Below are positions 52,342-60,715 of a DNA stretch of 64,000 nt, one piece after another. The position numbers and the translations under genes are program-made. Where the stretch lies: assembly GCA_965116195.1 (NCBI GenBank), contig OZ220491.1, positions 1,240,001 to 1,304,000 of the forward strand, written 5' to 3'. The notes under the pieces are model-generated. The model was not told where the DNA came from and did not search any database. It saw only the letters and a program-made list of their open reading frames with translations. Within the stretch, counting starts at the first letter, position 1; every line of letters begins with the position of its first letter. The stretch comes from Aldehydirespirator sp965116195. Lineage in GTDB: Bacteria > Actinomycetota > Acidimicrobiia > Acidimicrobiales > Aldehydirespiratoraceae.

Positions 52342-53499
52342 GTGAACAAGGCTAGAACCGCGGTGGGCGTGGTTGGTGCTGGGCGTGGTGCGGTGCTTCA
52401 TGCCGAAGCGGTGAGGGCTGCTGCCGGCCTGCAACTCGCCGGTGTTGCCGCACAGTCGCCGACATCGCCTCGTGCTGTTGCCTTGGCTGCGGCGTTGGAC
52501 TGTGAGGTGCTGGAACTTGCTGAGTTGGCTCGCCGTTGTGACGTTGCAGTCATAGCCACGCCTCCGGACGTGCATCCTCTGGTGGCCTGCGAACTGGCAG
52601 CATCGGGGCGCGTTCGGGCAGTGCTGGTTGAGTCGCCCGCCGCCGCGACCATTGACGATCTGGACCGGCTCCAGGATGCCATGGGGTCGCTGCCGACGAT
52701 GGTAGCGGTCAACTTGTTGCACGCTCCGGCGATGCGTCAGTTCCTGACGACCGTGGCCTCGATGCACCCGCACCACCTGGAACTCCGCCTCCGGGTACCG
52801 ACACCTGCAGGCGTGTCGGAGAACGCACAACAAGTCGGCGGGACCATCAAAGCACACCAACCGCCTTGCGTGCCGAACGGCGTGTCGGAGAACGCACAAC
52901 AAGTCGGCAAACAGAAAGGTCCTGAACAGCACATCGGCGTTCATCCCAGAACCATGCCCGGGACAACTGGACATTTCGGCGGAGGCGTGCTGATGAATCC
53001 CACGGCTGGGTTCTGGCCAGTACTGCTGGCTGCTCTGAATGCTGCTGTCGCGAGCGTTTCAACATCCTGGCTTGATCTCAGAGATGGACTGGTTCACGCT
53101 GCGCAGGTTGTGTTGCGGGCCCAGAACGGTCGTGTAGCCCGAGCCGACCTGCGCTGGGGAGCGGAGGTGGCCGAGGCTTCCCTGGAGGTGGCGGATGCTG
53201 ACCATGTGGCACGTATTGAGATCTGGCCCACACCGACGCTGGAGATAGACGGCACGGCCTCTCCACTGCCCGGTGAGCAGCACCCCTTGGCAAGGTTGGG
53301 CTTCACCCAGCAGATCAGCCGACTGGCTCGTGTCGCGCAAGGTGAGGCCGAGCCCTGGCCAGACCTGTCGTTCGGTGCCGCAGCCGTGCGTGTCGCTGTC
53401 GCGGCAACCACTGCGCATCTTCACAACTCAGAGGTGATGACATCAGCAGTGGCCACCAACATGTCACCCCAAGCCATACTCAACACCAAGATCACGTGA
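52342..53499 (+). CDS. Gfo/Idh/MocA-like NAD(P)-dependent oxidoreductase
   Basis: A 385-aa protein: Rossmann motif VGVVGAGRGAVLHAEAV, CDVAVIATPPDVHPLVACELAASG, and LVESPAA, a variant of the EKP motif lacking the catalytic Lys. Between about residues 155 and 215 a segment contains GVSENAQQVG twice, 23 residues apart, from a 69-bp direct repeat (52810 and 52879), and a stretch (HIGVHPRTMPGTTGHFGGG) that rejoins the family fold. The substrate is unknown, and activity is uncertain given the missing Lys. Start is a GTG at 52342. Confidence 0.75.
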   Translation: MNKARTAVGVVGAGRGAVLHAEAVRAAAGLQLAGVAAQSPTSPRAVALAAALDCEVLELAELARRCDVAVIATPPDVHPLVACELAASGRVRAVLVESPAAATIDDLDRLQDAMGSLPTMVAVNLLHAPAMRQFLTTVASMHPHHLELRLRVPTPAGVSENAQQVGGTIKAHQPPCVPNGVSENAQQVGKQKGPEQHIGVHPRTMPGTTGHFGGGVLMNPTAGFWPVLLAALNAAVASVSTSWLDLRDGLVHAAQVVLRAQNGRVARADLRWGAEVAEASLEVADADHVARIEIWPTPTLEIDGTASPLPGEQHPLARLGFTQQISRLARVAQGEAEPWPDLSFGAAAVRVAVAATTAHLHNSEVMTSAVATNMSPQAILNTKIT

Positions 53500-53501
53500 C
53501 A

Positions 53502-53620
53502 GCCTCGTGACCGCCTGTTGAATTGGGCGGGGGCCGTCAAGTTGTCACCGCCGTACAGATGTATGAGGTTGCCGGTTGGCCTCGTGACCGCCTGTTGAAT
53601 TGGGCGGGGCCGTCAAGTCT
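53502..53620. repeat. 77-bp-spaced direct repeat after the oxidoreductase gene
   Basis: GCCTCGTGACCGCCTGTTGA at about 53503 and 53580, each followed by ATTGGGCGGGG and CCGTCAAG. It lies between two convergent genes; no gene is seen in the 169-bp interval. Confidence 0.85.
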
Positions 53621-53668
53621 GGAATGTCCAGCATTGATGCTTGATCTGTCATGGCTGGACAGGTTGGG

Positions 53669-55882
53669 TCAGGCTCGTGTGAACAGTAGGGGTTGTTCGG
53701 GGGCGTGTGCGGGTCCGTGGTGGCGTTGGACAGGTGGGTGCAGGGTGTGGTACCCGTCGGGGCGTTTGTGGATTTGCCAGTGGTTGTGATGGATCAGGTC
53801 GTGGCAGTCCCAACAGACCGGTATCAGGTTGTCGAGTTTGGTTTCACCGCCTTGTGCCACGGGCACGATGTGATGTATCTGACACATCTTCCAATGCGCT
53901 GCGCAGTGGAAGCACCCACCCCAATGTGCCAGCAACAGTTGTCGCTGTGTTTCGTTGGCGATACGTGCAGCAACAGCACGCCAGATGGGTCGGCCTCTGG
54001 CGTTGGACAGGATCACAGAAATACGGGCGTTGCAGGTGAGCTTGTCCAACACGCTCGCAGGCAACCGTTCACCATCAGGCAACTGCGCCACAAGATCACC
54101 AGTCACAGCATCAACCTGAACAATCACGCAAATATCCGCAAACGCCCTACCCAAACCCGTACTCCCGCTGCTGACGCTCGCATCTTCACCAGTACCAGCA
54201 CCCCGGCAAGTACACGTGTTCGGATCAGCACCAGCCGCAACCCCTGCCCTGTTGCCGACGTTGGTGGCCGTACCGGTACTGCCACCGGCATTCAAAGCCG
54301 TGCCACTTTCAGCCAAGCCTGCAACCGTGTTGACATCAGAACCTGTTGTACTAACCATGACGGCTCGACTGTCTTCTGAGCCAAGGTCGCTATCGGTACA
54401 CGAGCGCGTTCGAGTGCCGGTATCTGCACCGGTGCGAGCAGCCTGACCACCGCCAACAATCAAGCCGGGATCACCACCACCTCCCGAGCCGGTGCCAACC
54501 ATCTGGCCGTCACCGATGGGTGCTCCGGTCTCAGCGCTTTTCGTGCCGGTGCAAACCATCTGGCCGTCACCGATGGGTGTTCCGGTGTCAGCGCTTTTCG
54601 TGCCGGTGCAAACCATCTGGCCGTCACCGATGGGTGTTCCGGTGTCAGCGCTTTTCGTGCCGGTGCAAACCATCTGGCCGTCACCGATGGGTGTTCCGGT
54701 GTCAGCGCTTTTCGTGCCGGTGCAAACCATCTGGCCGTCACCGATGGGTGTTCCGGTGTCAGCGGGTTTCGTGCCGGTGCAAACCATCTGGCCGTCACCG
54801 ATGGGTGTTCCGGTGTCAGCGCTCGTGCCGGTGCAAACCATCTGGCCGTCACCGATGGGTGTTCCGGTGTCAGCGCTCGTGCCGGTGCAAACCATCTGGC
54901 CGTCACTGATGGGTGTTCCGGTGTCAGCGGGTTTCGTGCCGGTGCAAGACCCCTGGCTGTTACCCATGGTCGCTTCGGTACGGGCATCGCCAGCATGTCC
55001 GGTATCGGTGCAAGCAGTGCGGCTGTTGCCGATGATCGCTGCTTTGCCTACATCAGCAGCACTCGCCGTGTGGGTAGTCGGGGCGGTGACGGTGTTCGAG
55101 GTGAGGTTGTCCAAAGCGTCGGCCATGCACTGATCAAAAGTGCGCCCACCGTCTCGTCTTTTGCTGCTACCGGGTTGGCGGTTTTGGCTGCGCCCTCTGC
55201 CATGCCCGCCTTCGCGAGTGCGGGTGCCGTGTTGTGCAGCGTGTTTTTTGTCGTTTTGGTAGAGACGGTTCGCTTCGGCACGCAACCGGTTACCGATACG
55301 CCGACCCGTGAAAGCATCAAACGTGCCGTGCAACTCGACCATGCCGTTGTCGCTGTCCCAGACCCGCACACAACGCCTCGCCCGGATCCGTTCATAGTCA
55401 GCCTCACCACCGTCGTCTTGTTGCTCCGCGATCCAACGACGCGTTTGTTTGGTGAAATCATCAGCGCGCATCATCTCTGCCATCTTCAACAACCCCTCGG
55501 CTGCACCAACAGCACCCGCGCTGGTGCGTTCAACCGCGTCAGCCAACCGCTTGGCGTTGGCCAACGACACCACACCCCGAGCCACCGCGTCACGCACCGA
55601 AGGCACCCCCGCGATCGTCTCAGCAGTCTTGACCTGACCACGCGCCTCACGACGCGTCAACCCCGTCATCTCAACAAGAACCCCGGTACCGCCGTCACCA
55701 TGCCGCTCAGCCTTCGCGACAGCCGCCGCCAACTGTGTCTGAGCAGCAGCAACAACCCCGGCAACAGTCTTGGTCACCACCAACGCGTCACGCAACTCAC
55801 CACAACAAACACCACCAGCCGAAGCCAACGCGAATGCCTCCTTCACAGCGGTCTCGGCCCGGCGGAGTGCTTCCAACAACAT
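53669..55882 (-). CDS. DUF222 / HNH endonuclease (13E12-type) with internal tandem repeats
   Basis: A 737-aa protein. The N-terminal DUF222 domain (about residues 1-230) includes GLTRREARGQVKTAETIAGVPSVRDAVARG and RGTFDAFTG-like HGTFDAFTGRRIGN. Next come about 350 low-complexity residues with eight near-identical 18-19-residue repeats (SADTGTPIGDGQMVCTGT). The C-terminal HNH domain reads CFHCAAHWKMCQIHHIVPVAQGGETKLDNLIPVCWDCHDLIHH with intact CxxC pairs and catalytic His. Such proteins are multi-copy in actinobacteria and of unknown role. The promoter suggests leaderless translation. Confidence 0.9.
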   Translation of the reverse strand: MLLEALRRAETAVKEAFALASAGGVCCGELRDALVVTKTVAGVVAAAQTQLAAAVAKAERHGDGGTGVLVEMTGLTRREARGQVKTAETIAGVPSVRDAVARGVVSLANAKRLADAVERTSAGAVGAAEGLLKMAEMMRADDFTKQTRRWIAEQQDDGGEADYERIRARRCVRVWDSDNGMVELHGTFDAFTGRRIGNRLRAEANRLYQNDKKHAAQHGTRTREGGHGRGRSQNRQPGSSKRRDGGRTFDQCMADALDNLTSNTVTAPTTHTASAADVGKAAIIGNSRTACTDTGHAGDARTEATMGNSQGSCTGTKPADTGTPISDGQMVCTGTSADTGTPIGDGQMVCTGTSADTGTPIGDGQMVCTGTKPADTGTPIGDGQMVCTGTKSADTGTPIGDGQMVCTGTKSADTGTPIGDGQMVCTGTKSADTGTPIGDGQMVCTGTKSAETGAPIGDGQMVGTGSGGGGDPGLIVGGGQAARTGADTGTRTRSCTDSDLGSEDSRAVMVSTTGSDVNTVAGLAESGTALNAGGSTGTATNVGNRAGVAAGADPNTCTCRGAGTGEDASVSSGSTGLGRAFADICVIVQVDAVTGDLVAQLPDGERLPASVLDKLTCNARISVILSNARGRPIWRAVAARIANETQRQLLLAHWGGCFHCAAHWKMCQIHHIVPVAQGGETKLDNLIPVCWDCHDLIHHNHWQIHKRPDGYHTLHPPVQRHHGPAHAPEQPLLFTRA
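54490..54960. repeat. 54/57-bp tandem repeat array inside the DUF222-HNH gene
   Basis: Eight units containing CCATCTGGCCGTCAC(C/T)GATG follow each other with periods of 57 or 54 bp. All lengths are multiples of three, so the frame is kept. Units differ by a few bases (CGCTTTTC, CGGGTTTC or CGCTC at the variable end). There are no unique spacers, so this is a minisatellite and not a CRISPR array. Confidence 0.95.
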
Positions 55883-55889
55883 GACAGCA

Positions 55890-55918
55890 ACTATACCGAA
55901 CCACTATGACATCAACAA
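55890..55918 (-). promoter_or_regulatory. Promoter of the DUF222-HNH gene (leaderless type)
   Basis: On the minus strand TTGTTG (55918-55913), 17 bp, then TATAGT (55895-55890). The ATG at 55882 is 7 bp after the -10, which places transcription start at or next to the start codon. Confidence 0.55.
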
Positions 55919-56170
55919 CCCTTTTTGACTATATTTCACAGATTTCTCAGAAATTTCTTGGCATTTAGTAGCTGTCGCGATCCGCGCCGTCCGCCATTGG
56001 CAGGCCCTCCGAAACGAAAGGATGCTTTGTTCAAGTGCTATGTCTTGCCAGACGTGCCTGTCCATTCTGTGGAGCGAAACGAAAGGGGGCCACGCAAGCC
56101 AGACTGCCCGCCAGCGAAGTCACAGGCAGGTGCTCGTCCATTCTGTTGAGAGAAAAAGAAGGTGGCCCTT
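55919..56170. other. Gene-free spacer with AT-rich segment and a 75-bp-spaced repeat
   Basis: The first 50 bp are AT-rich and contain the hairpin AGATTTCT-C-AGAAATTTCT. Further on, GTCCATTCTGTGGAGCGAAA near 56059 recurs as GTCCATTCTGTTGAGAGAAA near 56135, both followed by an AAAG and GGTGGCC-like end. I see no gene; short frames here have no family features. Confidence 0.5.
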
Positions 56171-56284
56171 GTGCTACTCCTGTGCCAGTGTGCTACTCCT
56201 GTGCCAGTGTGCTACTCCTGTGCCAGTGTGCTACTCCTGTGCCAGTGTGCTACTCCTGTGCCAGTGTGCTACTCCTGTGCCAGG
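56171..56284. repeat. 19-bp tandem repeat (6 copies) overlapping a gene end
   Basis: GTGCTACTCCTGTGCCAGT is repeated at 56171, 56190, 56209, 56228, 56247 and 56266. The last copy contains the TAG stop (56269-56271) and final codons of the 5'-nucleotidase gene on the minus strand. Confidence 0.95.
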
Positions 56285-56973
56285 TCAGGATCGTCAGCCA
56301 GATGATCTCGCTCTGAAGAGGCTTGCGAGTGACGGTGCAGCAACCGGTCGCTGCCGGCATCCATGCCTGGTAATGGTGTTTGCACTCCTGCGGCACCCCG
56401 CCAGTCGGCGAAGCGGTCCATCACCAACCGCTCCACCTCCTGCCAGTTGTGAGCGCGCGGCTCGCCCTCATCCCGGTTGTAGGGCTGGTCAAACACGATC
56501 ACGTAGTTGCCGCCGGCACGCAACGCAGCAATGTTGTGGGGTGCGTCATCAACGTAACAGTCGGCCTCCACCTCAGGCTTGTTACCCAGAAAGCAGATGT
56601 CGCGGTACGGGATGCGCTGTTGATCCAACCAGTGAACGGTGTCAGCCACGGCGGTGGCATGCACCCAGTTGACATACAGGCGATGCGTGATGACCCGGAT
56701 CCAGACCCCCACATCGGACAGCCGCCACAGAGCCTCCGCAGCGCCCTCAATGGGCGGCAGGCTGGCGAGAAGCCCATGGTCTCTGACGGCTCGACCATGC
56801 AACCGTTCGTACTCACCCGGCGCAAGGCCCCACTCGCTGAAGTCATAGGAACGTTGCAACGGCAGCGATGCGGCGGTGATGCGGCGCTCTGACGCAACGA
56901 ACTCAGCAAACCCGGCCGTGTAGTCCGCAACCACCCCGTCCAGGTCCACCCCGAACACGAACTGAGCGGTCAC
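56269..56973 (-). CDS. HAD-like 5'(3')-nucleotidase family protein
   Basis: A 234-aa hydrolase of the NT5C/5'-deoxyribonucleotidase type. Catalytic motif I is FGVDLDGVVADYTAGF; the cap carries YDFSEWGLAPGEYERLH; motif II is IRVITHR; motif III is NKPEVEADCYVDDAPHN. It probably dephosphorylates (deoxy)nucleoside monophosphates; the precise substrate is unknown. The last 30 residues (LHRHSQASSERDHLADDP) are non-conserved, and the stop codon is supplied by the adjoining 19-bp repeat. Confidence 0.85.
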   Translation of the reverse strand: MTAQFVFGVDLDGVVADYTAGFAEFVASERRITAASLPLQRSYDFSEWGLAPGEYERLHGRAVRDHGLLASLPPIEGAAEALWRLSDVGVWIRVITHRLYVNWVHATAVADTVHWLDQQRIPYRDICFLGNKPEVEADCYVDDAPHNIAALRAGGNYVIVFDQPYNRDEGEPRAHNWQEVERLVMDRFADWRGAAGVQTPLPGMDAGSDRLLHRHSQASSERDHLADDPDLAQE

Positions 56974-57005
56974 AGCGCCAGGGGACCGATGACTCTGACC
57001 GCCAG

Positions 57006-58556
57006 TCAGCGGTCGCGCAGTTCGCGGCGCAGGATCTTGCCCGAAGCGCTCTTGGGGATGGCCTCAAGCACCTCCAGAGCCTGCACCTGCTTGTAGGTGG
57101 CCAGGTGTGCTCCCACATGTTCCTGGAGTTCCTGCAGCGTGGGCGCTTCGGCCCCCGGTGTCAGCGTGATGAAGGCCTTCGGCAGTTCGCCGGCCTCCTC
57201 ATCAGCCAGGCCGATGACCGCCGCATCCCCCACAGCAGGATGCGTTATCAACACGGCCTCCAACTCGGCGGGAGGCACCTGGAAACCCTTGTACTTGATC
57301 AGTTCCTTGATGCGATCAACTATCGACACATGACCCTCGTCGTCAATCACGGCCACATCGCCGGTGTGCAGCCAGCCCTCGGAATCAATGGTCTCAGCCG
57401 TGGCCTCGGGATTGTTCAGATAGCCCTTCATCACCTGCGGCCCTCTCACCCACAACTCGCCCCGGCTGCCGACATCGGCGTCCTCGCCGGTCACAGGGTC
57501 AACTATGCGTATCTCGGTGTTGGGAACGGTTATGCCGCTTGTACCGGGCCGGAACTGCCCCTCAGGCGTGCAGTGGCTCACCGGACTCAACTCCGTCATC
57601 CCGTAACCCTGCACGACCTCACAGCCAATGCGAGCAGCAGCCGCAGCGGCCAGATCGGCTCCCAGCGGTGCTGCGCCGGAAAAAACCTGCCGCAGAGACG
57701 AGAGATCATAATGGTCAACCGCAGGATGCTTGGCCAGCCCCAACACCATCGGCGGCACCGCAAAGAACCTGGTGATCCGCTGGCTCTGCACCAACTCAAG
57801 CGCCTTCACCATGTCGAAGCGGGGCATCGTGACCACTCGAACCCCGATGGCGAGCAGCATGTTCATCAGCACCTGCAGTCCGTAGATGTGGAAGAACGGC
57901 AGAGCAGCAAGGGCAGCCTCATCACCATAGGGCCGAAACGCCGGTTCCAGTTGCGCGATGTTGGCGACAAGGTTGCGATGCGTGAGCATCACACCTTTGG
58001 GAAACCCGGTCGTGCCTGATGAATACGGCAGCACCACCACATGCTCGGCGTAGTCAACCGGCACCTGGTCAATCGGCTCGTCAAGCAGCGAGGCTAGCGG
58101 CGTTGCTCCCTCGGCCTCCCCGATCACCACCATCTCGGCCACGCCTGTGCCCTGCGCAGCCGTTCGAGCCGTCTCCAGAAACATCGGCACGGTCACCAGC
58201 AACGATGCCGCCGAGTCCTGCAACTGGAAACGAACCTCCTCGGCGTTGTAGGTGGGGTTGATCGTGGTGACGGTGGCACCGGCTATGGCGATGCCGTGAA
58301 AGACGACCGCGTATTCGGGCAGGTTGGGTGCCAGCAGAGCCACAGTCGTGCCGGGGCCGACATTCTGTCGGGACAAACCGCCACCCAGTCGGCGGATGGC
58401 ATCATACAACTGCGCAAAGGTGTAGGACGAATTGGCTCCGTCGGTGATGGCAACATCACTGGCACGCTCGTTCGCCAGTGCCATCACACGGTCGGTGACC
58501 GACTGGTCGGGGATCTCGACATCGGGCAGCGGGCTGGTGTGGATGATGGGGTTCAT
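57006..58556 (-). CDS. AMP-dependent acyl-CoA / 4-coumarate--CoA ligase-like protein
   Basis: A 516-aa ANL-superfamily ligase, forming an acyl-CoA via an acyl-adenylate. Motifs: VLPYSSGTTGFPKGVMLTHRN (P-loop), VVQGYGMTELSPVSH (A5), GELWVRGPQVMKGYLN (A6/A7), WLHTGDVAVIDDEGHVSIVDRIKELIKYKGFQV (A7/A8) and the catalytic Lys in PKSASGKILRREL. The overall pattern is closest to 4-coumarate/long-chain acyl-CoA ligases; the substrate is undetermined. The ATG at 58556 (MNPIIHTS) has TTTGAGGTA just upstream; the frame extends 14 codons further. Divergent from pntAA. Confidence 0.88.
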   Translation of the reverse strand: MNPIIHTSPLPDVEIPDQSVTDRVMALANERASDVAITDGANSSYTFAQLYDAIRRLGGGLSRQNVGPGTTVALLAPNLPEYAVVFHGIAIAGATVTTINPTYNAEEVRFQLQDSAASLLVTVPMFLETARTAAQGTGVAEMVVIGEAEGATPLASLLDEPIDQVPVDYAEHVVVLPYSSGTTGFPKGVMLTHRNLVANIAQLEPAFRPYGDEAALAALPFFHIYGLQVLMNMLLAIGVRVVTMPRFDMVKALELVQSQRITRFFAVPPMVLGLAKHPAVDHYDLSSLRQVFSGAAPLGADLAAAAAARIGCEVVQGYGMTELSPVSHCTPEGQFRPGTSGITVPNTEIRIVDPVTGEDADVGSRGELWVRGPQVMKGYLNNPEATAETIDSEGWLHTGDVAVIDDEGHVSIVDRIKELIKYKGFQVPPAELEAVLITHPAVGDAAVIGLADEEAGELPKAFITLTPGAEAPTLQELQEHVGAHLATYKQVQALEVLEAIPKSASGKILRRELRDR

Positions 58557-58747
58557 GGGTACCTCAAACCGGTGGACTGTCGCGGGTTGGGCTGCCATCG
58601 GCAGCGTTAAGGCTAGAAGCCTGCCAGCGCGACGACCAGATCAGGCTTTTGCCCAGGACGCAAGGCCAGCTCGGCCTGGGTCACAAGTCCAGGTTCGGTT
58701 CCGGCTGTTGAGGCATCAGGGGATCCGTTCGATGGTCGCTCGGCTTT

Positions 58748-58845
58748 CCCCCGGGTGTTGACTGATGACCGGTACGGGCCGACCCCCGGGTGTTGACTGA
58801 TGACCGGTACGGGCCGACCCCAGGTGTTGACTGATGGCCGACTCG
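58748..58845. repeat. 35-bp tandem repeat (3 copies) upstream of pntAA
   Basis: CCCCGGGTGTTGACTGATGA followed by CCGGTACGGGCCGA occurs at 58749 and 58784, with a third partial copy (CCAGGTGTTGACTGATGGCC) at about 58819. Each copy contains TTGAC. The array lies in the 325-bp gap between the divergent acyl-CoA ligase and pntAA genes, 40-130 bp before the pntAA start, and may carry multiple -35-like or operator sites (inference). Confidence 0.9.
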
Positions 58846-58882
58846 CTGAGAATGGCTGGGTTTCCGATAGCGTTTGGAATTC

Positions 58883-60301
58883 GTGCGACTGGGACTGCTG
58901 CGCGAATCCGCGCCCGGGGAGAACCGCGTAGCCCTCGTTCCCGACGACCTCAAGGCACTGCTGTCGCTGGGGTACGAGGTGCTGGTTGAGCAGGGTGCCG
59001 GAACTGGTGCCGGGCATGACGATGCCGCCTATCAGCAGGCCGGTGCTTCCGTGGTGCCCGCAGGTGCCACCATTCAGGCTGACGTTGTGGTCTCGGTGAG
59101 TGACCTGCCCATGGAACGATCACTCAGCCGTGGCCATGATCGTCAGGGTCGCGATCATCAGGGTCGCGATCATCAGAGTGCAGACAGGCCGGTGTTCATC
59201 GGTGTGTTTGACCCTCTCTGGCGACCACAGCGCGCGCAACGCCACGCCGAGCACATGATCACTGCGTTTTCCCTGGATCTGGTGCCTCGCATCACCCGAG
59301 CGCAGGCCATGGATGTGCTGTCATCAATGGCAACAGTGGCGGGCTATGAGGCAGTCCTGCTTGCCGCTGGTCGACTTCCGCAGATGTTTCCTTTGATGAT
59401 GACCGCAGCTGGCACGCTGGCCCCGGCAAAGGTGTTGGTGCTGGGCGCTGGTGTGGCGGGGCTGCAGGCCATCGCTACCTCCCGCCGGTTGGGAGCGGTC
59501 GTTGAGGGATATGACGTTCGCCCCGCCGCTGTGGAGCAGATCCGCTCAATGGGTGCCCGAGCTGTGGAGTTTGATCTTGCCGCCGACAGCGATGATGCCG
59601 TTGAGGTTGAGGGTGCTGGCGGCTACGCCCGCGCCCAGAGTGATGCCACCACAACCAGACAGCAGGAGTTGCTCGCACCGCATGTGGCTGAAGCCGATGT
59701 GGTCATCACCACCGCCGCCATTCCAGGCAGGGCTTCGCCATTGCTTGTGACAGCCGAGATGGTGGGGGCGATGGCTGCCGGATCGGTCATCGTGGACCTG
59801 GCGGCTGAGCGCGGAGGCAACTGCTCGCTGACCCGCCCCGACGAGGAGGTCAACGTCAACGGCGTGACCGTGCTGGGCCCGACGGACCTGGTGTCGCGAT
59901 GTCCTCGCCATGCCAGCCAGATGTTCTCGCGCAACCTCGTCAACTTCTTGCGACACCTTGCTCCCGAGGGTGAGATCGACCTGCGCGTTGATGACGAGAT
60001 CATCTCCTCGGTGCTGGTGACGCACAACGGCGAGGTCGTGCATCCCGGTGTGGCCGCGGCACTGACCGAGCGCCACGCCGCTGAGCATCCGACCAACCAG
60101 GTTGACCCCGGTGATCCCGACAGAGTCGTCAATCCGCTCAAGCCAGTTGATCCTGTTGCGAACGTCCAAACCGTTGGGACAGTCAATCCAGCCAAAACTG
60201 TTGAGCCAGCCAAGGCGGTTGATCCCGTTGGAGCGGTCGCGGTCGATTCAGCCAAGACGATTGAGCCAACCATGACGGTTGACCCGGTTGAGGAGGACTG
60301 A
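58883..60301 (+). CDS. pntAA: NAD(P) transhydrogenase alpha subunit, NAD-binding part
   Basis: Domain I of proton-translocating transhydrogenase, binding NAD(H). The ~472-aa protein begins RLGLLRESAPGENRVALVPDDL, then LVPRITRAQAMDVLSSMATVAGYEAVLLAA, the Rossmann VLVLGAGVAGLQAIATSRRLGA, DVVITTAAIPGR, and ADLAAERGGNCSLT-like VDLAAERGGNC. Two oddities: near residue 80 an insert (GHDRQGRDHQGRDHQ) made of a 15-bp direct repeat, and a C-terminal tail of about 70 residues of loose VDPV/VEPAK repeats. Start GTG 58883 fits the family; TTG 58874 is possible. Operon with pntAB and pntB. Confidence 0.92.
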   Translation: MRLGLLRESAPGENRVALVPDDLKALLSLGYEVLVEQGAGTGAGHDDAAYQQAGASVVPAGATIQADVVVSVSDLPMERSLSRGHDRQGRDHQGRDHQSADRPVFIGVFDPLWRPQRAQRHAEHMITAFSLDLVPRITRAQAMDVLSSMATVAGYEAVLLAAGRLPQMFPLMMTAAGTLAPAKVLVLGAGVAGLQAIATSRRLGAVVEGYDVRPAAVEQIRSMGARAVEFDLAADSDDAVEVEGAGGYARAQSDATTTRQQELLAPHVAEADVVITTAAIPGRASPLLVTAEMVGAMAAGSVIVDLAAERGGNCSLTRPDEEVNVNGVTVLGPTDLVSRCPRHASQMFSRNLVNFLRHLAPEGEIDLRVDDEIISSVLVTHNGEVVHPGVAAALTERHAAEHPTNQVDPGDPDRVVNPLKPVDPVANVQTVGTVNPAKTVEPAKAVDPVGAVAVDSAKTIEPTMTVDPVEED

Positions 60302-60307
60302 ACTTTC

Positions 60308-60715
60308 ATGGACGTGATGATCGCCCTCACCCTGTTCGTGTTGGCCGTGTTCTTGGGCGTGGAGTTGATCACCAAGGTACCCCCCACGCTGCACACGCCG
60401 CTGATGTCAGGATCCAACGCGATCTCGGGCATCACCATCGTGGGTGCGCTGGTGGCAGCCGGAGCCGAACATCACACCTTCACCACTTTGCTGGGTTTCG
60501 CGGCGGTGACCATGGCGATGATCAACGTGGTGGGGGGCTTTCTGGTGACTCATCGGATGCTGCACATGTTCGGCCCCAAGCGGCACCGCCGCTCATCAAC
60601 TCAAGACAACTCCCGCCCCTTGTCATCATCAAAGCCGTCGCCATCTTCGTCCTCCTCCCTGCCCTCGTCGGCGATGTCTCTGCTGTCCCCAGCCAGCGAT
60701 GAGCACAGTCCATGA
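60308..60715 (+). CDS. pntAB: NAD(P) transhydrogenase alpha subunit, membrane part
   Basis: Membrane segment of the split alpha subunit, 135 aa. Three hydrophobic helices, with VELITKVPPTLHTPLMSGSNAISGITIVGAL the family hallmark, then MAMINVVGGFLVTHRML. The C-terminal 45 residues are a Ser/Pro-rich tail not found in most relatives. It starts 6 nt after pntAA and overlaps pntB by 4 nt (ATGA). Confidence 0.95.
   Translation: MDVMIALTLFVLAVFLGVELITKVPPTLHTPLMSGSNAISGITIVGALVAAGAEHHTFTTLLGFAAVTMAMINVVGGFLVTHRMLHMFGPKRHRRSSTQDNSRPLSSSKPSPSSSSSLPSSAMSLLSPASDEHSP

Noticed and set aside
54490..54960. Possible CRISPR array
   Set aside because: Units are contiguous minisatellite copies within a coding frame, with no unique spacers and no cas genes. 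The 45-bp array at 25.1-25.4 kb fails for the same reasons.
58613..59017. Minus-strand 134-codon frame upstream of pntAA
   Set aside because: It is antisense to the pntAA 5' end and reads through the 35-bp repeats; its end looks protein-like but no start or family supports it.
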